A DNA stretch of 6,878 nucleotides, from assembly GCA_021810815.1 (NCBI GenBank), contig JAJZHR010000128.1:1-6878 (forward strand), read 5' to 3'. Within the stretch, counting starts at the first letter, position 1; each line of letters starts with the position of its first letter. This stretch comes from Acidobacteriota bacterium (GTDB taxonomy: Bacteria > Acidobacteriota > Terriglobia > Terriglobales > Acidobacteriaceae). A program made the position numbers and the translations under genes. Shown here piece by piece: positions 1 to 5,196 of the stretch. The notes under the pieces are model-generated. The model was not told the DNA's origin. It searched no databases and saw nothing but the letters and a program-made list of their open reading frames with translations.

Positions 1-157
1 CTTCCAGCGCGAAGACTTTGCGCATTCCGACGCGATAAATGGCTTGAGAATCCGCAAGGATGATGCGGATGCTGGTGGAGGAAAGTTCAGATGTCAGGGT
101 TGCCCCTGTTCCTTGGTCCTCGGCTTGCTCAGGATCGGTATACACAAGATTCATCAT
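1..157 (-). CDS. Response regulator, N-terminal part of receiver domain (partial)
   Basis: This reading frame starts at 157 on the minus strand and leaves the window at position 1, so only 52 residues are visible. After a polar leader of about 29 residues comes IRIILADSQAIYRVGMRK (residues 30-47), which matches the first beta strand and helix of receiver (CheY-like) domains, in the style of NarL/LuxR-type regulators. D36 is one of the acidic-pocket residues; its neighbour is Ser rather than the second Asp usual in the 'ADDH' version. The phosphoacceptor Asp and any output domain lie outside the window. The start follows the PilZ stop by 3 nt (TAA-CCA-ATG), with AAGG 8 nt upstream, so the two genes are almost certainly cotranscribed and probably translationally coupled. 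A second ATG directly follows the first and could be used instead. The NarL-type assignment is an inference from this short stretch. Confidence 0.75.
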   Translation of the reverse strand, partial: MMNLVYTDPEQAEDQGTGATLTSELSSTSIRIILADSQAIYRVGMRKVFALE

Positions 158-160
158 TGG

Positions 161-520
161 TTAGGCCTTGAAGAAATACTCGTCGATCACGGCTCCCGCT
201 CGAATCTGGGGCTCCAACTGCTGGTAACGCACAATCCGGCCCATGCAGTGCACGACAACATCGCGATCCGCCCCCAGCACCTCTGCGGGCATCGCCATGG
301 TGAACTCGATGGGAGTGTCAATCTCCAGCACCTCGTCCACGATAAACATGAGACCGTTGCCGGAGATGTTCTCTGTGACCGCTGCAACTTCGCCATGAGG
401 CGTTTGCAGGCGCAAAGGAAGCTGAATCGGGAAGCGCACTGCAGTGCGCACCGGGCTGCCCTGAAGCTGCTTGAGCTCCGGCTCGTCCGATGGCTTCTTT
501 TCCTTGGTATGACTTACCAT
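161..520 (-). CDS. PilZ-domain protein, probable c-di-GMP receptor
   Basis: This is a small single-domain protein of 119 residues if it starts at 520, or 126 if it starts at the in-frame ATG at 541. Numbered from 541, both canonical c-di-GMP-binding PilZ motifs are present: RxxxR as R32-TAV-R36, and (D/N)xSxxG as N58-I-S60-GN-G63. The remaining strands (residues 66-122) fit a PilZ beta barrel, with no membrane segment or signal peptide, so it should be cytoplasmic. I prefer the start at 520 because AGGTGA lies 4 nt upstream of it, while the ATG at 541 has no clear ribosome-binding site. PilZ proteins typically bind c-di-GMP and pass the signal to a partner in motility, exopolysaccharide or transcription control. 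The partner here may be the response regulator encoded 3 nt downstream, which is an inference from operon position only. Confidence 0.88.
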   Translation of the reverse strand: MVSHTKEKKPSDEPELKQLQGSPVRTAVRFPIQLPLRLQTPHGEVAAVTENISGNGLMFIVDEVLEIDTPIEFTMAMPAEVLGADRDVVVHCMGRIVRYQQLEPQIRAGAVIDEYFFKA

Positions 521-688
521 CACGTCACCTGTCAGTAACATAGTAGCGCAGTTCTGTTCCGCATCCAGAAGATTTCACAGGATTCTTCGCCGAAGTGGTT
601 ACTAAAGTACCTGGCGAAAAAGAATATGGAAGAGCGTCCAATTCCCTCCTCCGGGGAGACGATCCGGCAGCGCAGGAGAGGCTCCCTC

Positions 689-694
689 TATACT
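689..694 (+). promoter_or_regulatory. Possible -10 element for lysS
   Basis: TATACT matches five of six positions of the TATAAT consensus and would place transcription start near 701, giving a leader of about 26 nt before the GTG at 727. No acceptable -35 hexamer is found 16-18 nt upstream (GGCAGC there), so this is weak. The rest of the 521-726 divergent gap holds only an 11-nt palindrome CTTCGCCGAAG at 585-595; I see no small gene or clear pilZ promoter. Confidence 0.25.
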
Positions 695-726
695 GGAGAC
701 TTCGCACTCAACCCAAAGGAAGACAC

Positions 727-2316
727 GTGTCGGAATCGGATTTCGAGCAAAGGCTTTATCAGGAGCGGCGAGAGAAGCTCGTCAAGATCGCGGAGCTTGG
801 CCAGGCCGTTTACCCCAACAGCTACACGGCGACGCACACCGTGCCGGAGCTGCGCTCTGCGTTTGACGCGCGGACAGGGGAGGAGCTGGATGCGGAGAAG
901 CCGCAGGTGAGCATCGCAGGCCGGATCATGGCCATTCGAGCTCAGGGGAAGGCGGGGTTTGCCCAGTTGCAGCAGGGCGGACAGCGCATGCAGGTCTATG
1001 TGCGGCTGGACGCTGTGGGCGAGCAGGCGTTCGCGCTGTACAAGCTGCTGGATCTGGGCGACCACATCGGCGTGACCGGCTACCTGTTCCGCACGCGGAC
1101 GGGGGAGCTGACCATCCACGTGGAGACGATCACGTTTCTGGCCAAGGCGATGCTGGCGCTGCCGGACAAGTACCACGGTCTGGAGGATGTGGAGCTGCGC
1201 TACCGGCAGAGGTATGTGGACCTGATCATGAACTCGGGCTACGCGCCCAAGGCGGCAGAAGGCGAAGAGGCGGAGCCGTCGCTGAATGTGCGCGAGGTGT
1301 TTGTGAAGCGGGCGAAGGTGCTGCGCGCTCTGCGGACGTTTTTCGATGACAGGGGATATCTGGAGGTGGAGACGCCGATGATGCACTCCATCGCCGGTGG
1401 AGCTGCGGCGCGGCCGTTCAAGACGCACCATAATGCCCTGGACCTGGACCTGTCACTGCGCATTGCGCCGGAGCTTTACCTGAAGCGGCTGGTGGTGGGC
1501 GGCATGGATCGCGTGTATGAGATCAACCGCAACTTCCGCAACGAAGGGATCGATACACAGCACAATCCCGAGTTCACGATGCTGGAGTTCTATCAGGCGT
1601 ATGCGAATTATCACGACCTGATGCGGCTGACCAAAGAGCTGATTATTTTTGTGGCGCAGCAGGTGAATGGGACGACGATTGCGGAATTCAATGGGGTCGA
1701 GATCGATCTGAGCCAGTGGCGCGAGTTGACGATGCGCGAGGCGATCATTGAATTCTGGCCGGAAACAGGGACGAGCCCACGGCCCACGATGGCAGAGTTC
1801 CAGATAGAGGGACGTCTCAAGCTCTGGGTCGATCGTCTGCGGGCTGCGGGACATTCGATTGATTACAAAGTCGGCGAGCCAGAGGGCAAAACGATTGCAA
1901 ACATCTTCGAGACGGTGGCGGAGGAGCACCTTGTCCAGCCGACGATCATCTACGACTATCCGCTGGTTGTTTCGCCGCTTTCCAAGCAGAAGCCGGATGA
2001 GCCGGACTGGGTGGAGCGGTTCGAGTTCTATATTGGCGGGTTCGAGGTGGGGAATGCGTTCAGCGAGTTGAACGATCCGGACGATCAGCGCAGGCGCTTT
2101 GAGCAGCAGTTGCTGGAGAAGGAGCGCGGCGACGATGAGGCACATGCGATGGACGAGGACTATGTGCGCGCCCTGGGATATGGGCTGCCTCCTACGGGCG
2201 GCGAAGGCATTGGCATCGATCGCCTGACGATGATTCTGACCGGGTCGAAGTCGATCCGCGATGTGATTCTGTTTCCGCTGCTGCGGCCGCAGGTGAAGGC
2301 GGCTGCGGAGGAGTAG
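727..2316 (+). CDS. lysS: Lysyl-tRNA synthetase, class II
   Basis: LysS charges tRNA-Lys with lysine using ATP in the cytoplasm. From GTG at 727 the protein has 529 residues, slightly longer than the roughly 500 usual for bacterial LysRS. An N-terminal OB-fold anticodon-binding domain (about residues 61-140) precedes the class II catalytic core. Motif 1 is GYLEVETPMM (210-219). The stretch LRIAPELYLKRLVVGG (244-259) leads into motif 2, with YEINRNFRNEG (264-274) and HNPEFTMLE (279-287). Motif 3 is GEGIGIDRLTM (492-502), with the ATP-binding Arg at 499. A hydrophilic insert, about residues 171-187, lies between RYVDLI and VREVF and accounts for part of the extra length. GTG at 727 is chosen because AAAGGA ends 6 nt upstream and the homology begins just after it; the frame stays open upstream to another GTG at 595, but those 44 residues look unlike LysRS. 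A hairpin repeat and the ymdB-like gene follow 107 nt downstream on the same strand. Confidence 0.97.
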   Translation: MSESDFEQRLYQERREKLVKIAELGQAVYPNSYTATHTVPELRSAFDARTGEELDAEKPQVSIAGRIMAIRAQGKAGFAQLQQGGQRMQVYVRLDAVGEQAFALYKLLDLGDHIGVTGYLFRTRTGELTIHVETITFLAKAMLALPDKYHGLEDVELRYRQRYVDLIMNSGYAPKAAEGEEAEPSLNVREVFVKRAKVLRALRTFFDDRGYLEVETPMMHSIAGGAAARPFKTHHNALDLDLSLRIAPELYLKRLVVGGMDRVYEINRNFRNEGIDTQHNPEFTMLEFYQAYANYHDLMRLTKELIIFVAQQVNGTTIAEFNGVEIDLSQWRELTMREAIIEFWPETGTSPRPTMAEFQIEGRLKLWVDRLRAAGHSIDYKVGEPEGKTIANIFETVAEEHLVQPTIIYDYPLVVSPLSKQKPDEPDWVERFEFYIGGFEVGNAFSELNDPDDQRRRFEQQLLEKERGDDEAHAMDEDYVRALGYGLPPTGGEGIGIDRLTMILTGSKSIRDVILFPLLRPQVKAAAEE

Positions 2317-2325
2317 GCCGGCAGC

Positions 2326-2369
2326 TCCCACTCATCGCGATGGAGCTGCGATGAATGGGGCACCCGGAT
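2326..2369 (+). repeat. Hairpin repeat, copy 1 (TCCCAC ... TGGGGCACCCGGAT)
   Basis: The element begins TCCCAC and ends TGGGGCACCCGGAT (2356-2369). Between them CCCA (2327-2330) pairs with TGGG (2356-2359), and TCATCGC (2332-2338) pairs with GCGATGA (2348-2354), with one C/A mismatch between the two stems and a 9-nt loop. A competing 8-bp stem also exists: GCAGCTCC (2321-2328) with GGAGCTGC (2342-2349). The same ends, around a different stem, recur at 3301-3337, so this is a dispersed repeat rather than a simple terminator; no T-run directly follows. It lies just after the lysS stop and could modulate readthrough into the next gene. Confidence 0.75.
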
Positions 2370-2370
2370 G

Positions 2371-2405
2371 TTTCTTGCCCGCCTGTAATTTCTTGCCTGC
2401 TGTAA
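2371..2405 (+). repeat. Imperfect 18-bp tandem duplication before the ymdB-like gene
   Basis: TTTCTTGCCCGCCTGTAA (2371-2388) is followed immediately by TTTCTTGCCTGCTGTAA (2389-2405), which has one deletion and otherwise near-identical sequence. The pair is AT-richer than its surroundings and sits between the hairpin repeat and the AAGGAG ribosome-binding site at 2413-2418. I see no good promoter hexamer pair in it. Confidence 0.7.
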
Positions 2406-2423
2406 ATTTTTGAAGGAGACGGA

Positions 2424-3221
2424 TTGAAGATTCTTTTTGTTGGGGATGTATTCGGCAGCGCAGGGCGGCATATTGTTCGCGAGCATCTGCCGCATGTGAT
2501 GGAGACGAACGCGGTCGATCTGCTGGTGATCAATGGGGAGAACTCGGCCGGTGGATTTGGCATTACGCCGGGGATTGCGGATGAGCTGTTCGACCTGGGT
2601 GCGCACGTCATTACGACGGGCAACCATGTGTGGGACAAGAAAGAGATCATCGACTACATCCAGGCGGCTGCGCCGGACAGCCATGACCGGGGCCGCCGCG
2701 TGCTGCGCCCGGCCAACTATGCGCATGGAACGCCGGGGTTCGGCGTGTACCAGGGGACGCTGGGCGATGGGCAGGAGTACGCCGTGATCAACGTGCAGGG
2801 GCGCGTGTTCATGGGGTCTTGCGACGATCCGTTCCGCAAGTGCAGCGAGCTGCTGGAGCAGATCACGGCCAAGGTGATTCTGGTGGATGTGCATGCGGAG
2901 GCGACCTCAGAGAAGGCGGCTCTGGGGTGGTATCTGTATGGCCGCGTGACGGCCGTGCTGGGGACGCATACGCATGTGCCCACGGCCGATGAGCGCATCC
3001 TGTTCGAGGGCACGGCCTACCAGACCGATGTGGGCATGAGCGGGCCGTACGACAGCGTGATCGGCGTGGAGACGGACATGGTGCTGCACCGATTCCTGAC
3101 CGGGATGCCAGCGAAATTCGAGGCGGCCAAGGGAAATCCGAAGATGTGCGCGACGCTGATCGAGTGCGATGGGAAGACAGGGAGAGCGAGCCGGATTCAG
3201 AGGCTGATGCTGGGGGAGTAG
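2424..3221 (+). CDS. ymdB: YmdB/TIGR00282-family metallophosphoesterase
   Basis: The 265-residue product matches the usual length of the Bacillus YmdB / Deinococcus DR1281 family, calcineurin-like dimetal phosphoesterases; the B. subtilis member hydrolyses cyclic nucleotides and affects biofilm and developmental gene expression. Every metal-site motif is visible: GD8 in the first strand, NGEN (37-40, with E39 and N40), GNHVWD (66-71, N67 and H68), DVHAEATSEK (155-164, H157) and GTHTHVPTADE (180-190, H182 and H184). There is no signal peptide, so it should be cytoplasmic. The start is an unusual TTG at 2424, supported by AAGGAG 5 nt upstream and by the family N-terminus MKILFVGDVFG beginning exactly there. 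It lies 107 nt after lysS on the same strand and is probably partly cotranscribed with it. The symbol refers to the Bacillus gene, not the unrelated E. coli macrodomain protein of the same name. The substrate in this organism is not known. Confidence 0.93.
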   Translation: MKILFVGDVFGSAGRHIVREHLPHVMETNAVDLLVINGENSAGGFGITPGIADELFDLGAHVITTGNHVWDKKEIIDYIQAAAPDSHDRGRRVLRPANYAHGTPGFGVYQGTLGDGQEYAVINVQGRVFMGSCDDPFRKCSELLEQITAKVILVDVHAEATSEKAALGWYLYGRVTAVLGTHTHVPTADERILFEGTAYQTDVGMSGPYDSVIGVETDMVLHRFLTGMPAKFEAAKGNPKMCATLIECDGKTGRASRIQRLMLGE

Positions 3222-3224
3222 ACT

Positions 3225-3265
3225 TCCCTGCCCTGCCACCCTTCGCGGTGGAACGTCTCCAGGGA
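3225..3265 (+). terminator. Nested hairpin just after the ymdB-like gene
   Basis: Starting 4 nt after the stop codon, TCCCTG (3225-3230) pairs with CAGGGA (3260-3265). Inside this, CCACC (3236-3240) pairs with GGTGG (3247-3251) across the loop CTTCGC. No U-tract follows, so it may be an mRNA 3'-end stabilising structure or a member of a repeat family rather than a true intrinsic terminator. Confidence 0.45.
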
Positions 3266-3300
3266 GCGGGGATTTTCAGGGATTTGTGCGGACGGGAAGA

Positions 3301-3341
3301 TCCCACGTCTGAAAATCCAGACGTGGGGCACCCGGATTTTC
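3301..3341 (+). repeat. Hairpin repeat, copy 2 (TCCCAC ... TGGGGCACCCGGAT)
   Basis: CCCACGTCTG (3302-3311) and CAGACGTGGG (3318-3327) form a perfect 10-bp stem around a 6-nt loop, followed by the tail TGGGGCACCCGGAT (3324-3337) shared exactly with copy 1. The left end TCCCAC is also shared, while the inner stem differs but stays complementary. TTTTC follows the tail, so it could assist termination. Its loop side GAAAATCC also matches GGATTTTC at 3270-3277 and 3334-3341 in reverse complement, which allows alternative folds. Confidence 0.8.
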
Positions 3342-3380
3342 GCTCCATTGGATTTGCGGCAAAAAAAGGCTTTCGGATTT

Positions 3381-3427
3381 GCAGCAAGAAAGGCCGCCCT
3401 TGATGCGGGGCGGCCTTTTCTTGCTGC
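3381..3427 (+). terminator. Strong bidirectional rho-independent terminator
   Basis: AGGCCGCCC (3391-3399) pairs perfectly with GGGCGGCCT (3408-3416) around an 8-nt loop. On the plus strand it is followed by TTTTCTT, and on the minus strand by TTTCTT. The symmetry continues outward: GCAGCAAGAA on the left and its complement on the right extend the inverted repeat to 19-20 nt per arm with a single extra base. Placed between the convergent ymdB-like gene and the secreted-protein gene, whose stop codon is at 3446, it should end transcription from both sides. Confidence 0.9.
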
Positions 3428-3445
3428 GGCATTGCTGCTGCGGGG

Positions 3446-4744
3446 CTACGACTTCTTGTGCGCTGGAGTGTGGTGCGCGGGGGTCGGCTTCTTGGCGGCC
3501 GGCATTTCGCCGTCCTTCATGATGATCATCAGAGGCGACGGGGTGTAGGAGTCGAACGTGCCGATGATCTTCACCTGGTCTCCAACCGCAGGGGGAGTCT
3601 TGAGCGGGGTCTTCATGTTGATGGTGAAGTCCGCCGTCTTGCCCTGAACCGCGTCGTCCGACACGGCCAGTTGAACCGAGTCAGCCGTAGCCGCGATCAC
3701 AGTTCCGGGGACCTCGGTGGTGACGCCCTTGAGCACGGCCCATACCTTGTCGGCGTCGGTGATAGTCTTCGACGGGTCGGTGGCATCGGGGCTGGTCTGG
3801 GTGCCGTTGGCGAGGATGAACTCCTTGTCGCTGAGGGCGAGGGTGGTGAGGTCAGGCGTGCTGGCCACGGTCTGGCGAGCGTAGTCGGCTGGCTTGGGAG
3901 CGGGCGTGATGGTGAAGTCCGCTGGCGGGTTCAGGTTGGTGGCGACCAGAGCGTCGACAGCGTCGAAACCGTCTGCCTTGCCGTGGTACTTGGTGTAGCA
4001 ATACTTCGCCGTGGGCAGCATCTGCGACTTGTATGGCTCGGGCGCGAAGTGGGCGGCGCGGGAGGCGTACCAGGTGCAGTTGATGTAGTCCGGCGGGGTG
4101 GACTGGTAGTAGGCCAGGCCAAGGTAGAAGGTGTCCTGCAAGGCGGGGCCGGGCTTGCTGGTCTGGTCAAGCGGCGTGGCGGCCAACTCTGCCTTGAAGT
4201 TGGTGATGGCGGTGGGGTAGTCCTTCTTGCCCATCGCGTCCGCGGCGAGAATGCCGTAGAAGAGCGGCGTCAAGGTGGCCTTCATCTTCTGGAAGTCGGC
4301 GTCCGAGGTGGTTGCGGGCTTGGCTGCGGTCAGTCCCTTCTGGGCCCAGGTCGCTGCGTCGTCCAGATCGGCCTGCTTCTTGGCGGGGTCTGTCTGCGCG
4401 TCCGCCTGGCCCTTCTTGATGAGCGCCTCCAGCGTGATGGCGCGATAGCTGGTGGGGTCCACCTGCAGCAGACGATCCGCAGCGGTGAGCGCCTTGGCAG
4501 CATCGAACGTGCTGTAAGCGGTCATCAACTGCTCCAGCACGTCCTGCTTGACGACGGTCTGGGGATAGGTGGTGAGGAAGCTCTCAATCGCGGCGGCCTT
4601 GGCCTGGGGCGTGGATTGGCCGACGGCATTGGTGTACGCGTTGTACTCGGCTTGATCCTTGATGGTGATCTGCGCCGATGCGGGCATGACGCAGCAAAGG
4701 ATGGTGGCGATGGCCAGGAGAGAGGTCAGTACTGCCTTCTTCAT
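3446..4744 (-). CDS. Secreted protein with TPR-like helices and OB-like C-terminus, unrecognised family
   Basis: The 432-residue product opens with a clear Sec signal peptide: KK at 2-3, a hydrophobic core at about 4-20, and a likely cut after ASA (22-24). The double Cys at 17-18 lies in the core and does not fit a lipobox. Residues about 30-255 are Ala-rich amphipathic helices resembling TPR units, for example YPQTVVKQDVLEQLMTAYST (60-79) with VDPTSYRAITLEALIKK (95-111), and YPTAITNFKAELAATP (176-191) with FYLGLAYYQS (206-215). C223 and C249 could form a disulfide. Residues about 345-412 alternate strand-like and turn segments and resemble an OB-type barrel (GTVIAATADSVQLAV, VGDQVKIIGTFDSY). 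The tail is rich in Lys, Pro and His (417-432). AGGAG lies 7 nt before the ATG. I cannot name a function; an envelope or periplasmic scaffolding role would be a guess. It is likely monocistronic, with its own promoter at 4895-4923 and the terminator at 3381-3427. Confidence 0.88.
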   Translation of the reverse strand: MKKAVLTSLLAIATILCCVMPASAQITIKDQAEYNAYTNAVGQSTPQAKAAAIESFLTTYPQTVVKQDVLEQLMTAYSTFDAAKALTAADRLLQVDPTSYRAITLEALIKKGQADAQTDPAKKQADLDDAATWAQKGLTAAKPATTSDADFQKMKATLTPLFYGILAADAMGKKDYPTAITNFKAELAATPLDQTSKPGPALQDTFYLGLAYYQSTPPDYINCTWYASRAAHFAPEPYKSQMLPTAKYCYTKYHGKADGFDAVDALVATNLNPPADFTITPAPKPADYARQTVASTPDLTTLALSDKEFILANGTQTSPDATDPSKTITDADKVWAVLKGVTTEVPGTVIAATADSVQLAVSDDAVQGKTADFTINMKTPLKTPPAVGDQVKIIGTFDSYTPSPLMIIMKDGEMPAAKKPTPAHHTPAHKKS

Positions 4745-4756
4745 TCAAAGACTCCT

Positions 4757-4770
4757 CGGTGTTTTCACCG
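4757..4770 (-). promoter_or_regulatory. Small hairpin abutting the ribosome-binding site
   Basis: On the minus strand CGGTG and CACCG form a 5-bp stem around AAAA, ending exactly where the AGGAG of the 4744 gene begins (4752-4756). Such a structure could influence ribosome access or protect the leader. A regulatory role is only inferred. Confidence 0.4.
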
Positions 4771-4894
4771 TCGTTCCAATATCGTGCTGCCGCAATTGTA
4801 TGAGTTTCAGATGCATCCGGGAGGAAAACAGTCTACCGCCGCTGTGACCGACGGACAGATTCACAGAATAATTGCCAGCTGCGACCGATGCGCC

Positions 4895-4923
4895 ATTATA
4901 AAAAGCGGGTCGCCGCATGGCAA
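4895..4923 (-). promoter_or_regulatory. Sigma-70-type promoter for the secreted-protein gene
   Basis: On the minus strand TTGCCA (4923-4918) is separated by 17 bp from a perfect TATAAT (4900-4895); this is five of six and six of six consensus positions at the optimal spacing. Initiation would fall near 4888, giving a leader of about 144 nt before the ATG at 4744. A 12-bp inverted repeat, GGCAAGTTTGCC (4919-4930), overlaps the -35 box and could be an operator. An 11-bp direct repeat GCTG(C/T)GACCGA lies at 4878-4888 (overlapping the predicted start site) and 4841-4851 (inside the leader). Confidence 0.75.
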
Positions 4924-4996
4924 GTTTGCCGCAAGGGCGACCGCCGCTCGGCCGGGGGAGTCCTGTTGATTTGTGGCCGATGACGGGCAAGCCGCA

Positions 4997-5035
4997 AGAT
5001 CCTTTCGTCGGCTGCGCCTCAGCCTCAGGATGACA
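4997..5035. repeat. Dispersed-repeat-like hairpin (ATCCT ... AGGATGACA type)
   Basis: ATCCT (4999-5003) pairs with AGGAT (5027-5031), and inside it GGCTG (5010-5014) pairs with CAGCC (5020-5024). The sequence AGATCCTTTCG...CTCAGGATGACA resembles a family of very common intergenic repeats whose spurious translations read like 'CHPE-' or 'VIL..KDL' peptides; here the minus-strand frames give CHPEAEAQPTKGS and VILRLRRSRRKDL. That explains coding-looking signal in this gap without a gene. Family membership is from memory of such repeats and was not searched. Confidence 0.55.
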
Positions 5036-5062
5036 GCACAATTCTCCTGCGGCAGGCGCGGT

Positions 5063-5117
5063 GTGTTGCTTTCCGCCCGGAGTTTGCTTTGCTGGCCGGG
5101 GTTTGCTTTGCTGGCCG
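5063..5117 (+). repeat. 19-bp tandem repeat, two copies plus a degenerate third
   Basis: GTTTGCTTTGCTGGCCG occurs at 5082-5098 and again at 5101-5117, giving a period of 19 bp. A degenerate relative (GTTGCTTTCCGCCCGGA, about 5065-5081) precedes them. The array is about 220 bp upstream of smc, outside any likely core promoter. Confidence 0.75.
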
Positions 5118-5168
5118 AAGTCTTGCGGAATGTGCGGAGCGAGGCCCAGCCATCGTATTCCTGCCTCC

Positions 5169-5177
5169 TTATCCACA
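5169..5177 (+). promoter_or_regulatory. Perfect DnaA-box 9-mer
   Basis: TTATCCACA is identical to the high-affinity E. coli DnaA-box consensus. It is the only exact copy I see in the window and lies 163 bp upstream of the smc start. One box is far too little for an origin, but it could allow DnaA to influence smc transcription. Binding is not shown by the sequence. Confidence 0.45.
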
Positions 5178-5196
5178 ACATCTTGCGTTTACGCTG

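Noticed and set aside
44..538. A 164-codon plus-strand open frame at the left end
   Set aside because: It is antisense to both the PilZ gene and the response regulator, which have clear motifs and tight operon spacing.
521..541. ATG at 541 as the PilZ start
   Set aside because: It is possible, but there is no Shine-Dalgarno sequence before it, whereas AGGTGA precedes the ATG at 520; kept only as an alternative.
595..726. An upstream GTG at 595 as the lysS start
   Set aside because: The extra 44 residues do not look like LysRS, no ribosome-binding site was seen, and GTG at 727 has an ideal one.
3446..4744. Lipoprotein assignment for the secreted protein because of C17-C18
   Set aside because: The cysteines are inside the hydrophobic core and the preceding residues do not fit a lipobox; ASA at 22-24 gives a standard signal peptidase I site.
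3458..4969. A 503-codon plus-strand open frame opposite the secreted-protein gene
   Set aside because: The minus-strand frame has a signal peptide, ribosome-binding site, promoter and terminator. The plus-strand product is Gly/Val/Arg-rich without recognisable motifs and extends through the minus-strand promoter; it is a GC-rich shadow.
4745..5176. A minus-strand frame of 143 codons ending directly before the ATG at 4744
   Set aside because: It contains the promoter, palindrome and repeat hairpin of the region, and its peptide carries the typical spurious repeat translation (CHPEAEAQPTKGS). The TGA-ATG adjacency appears coincidental.
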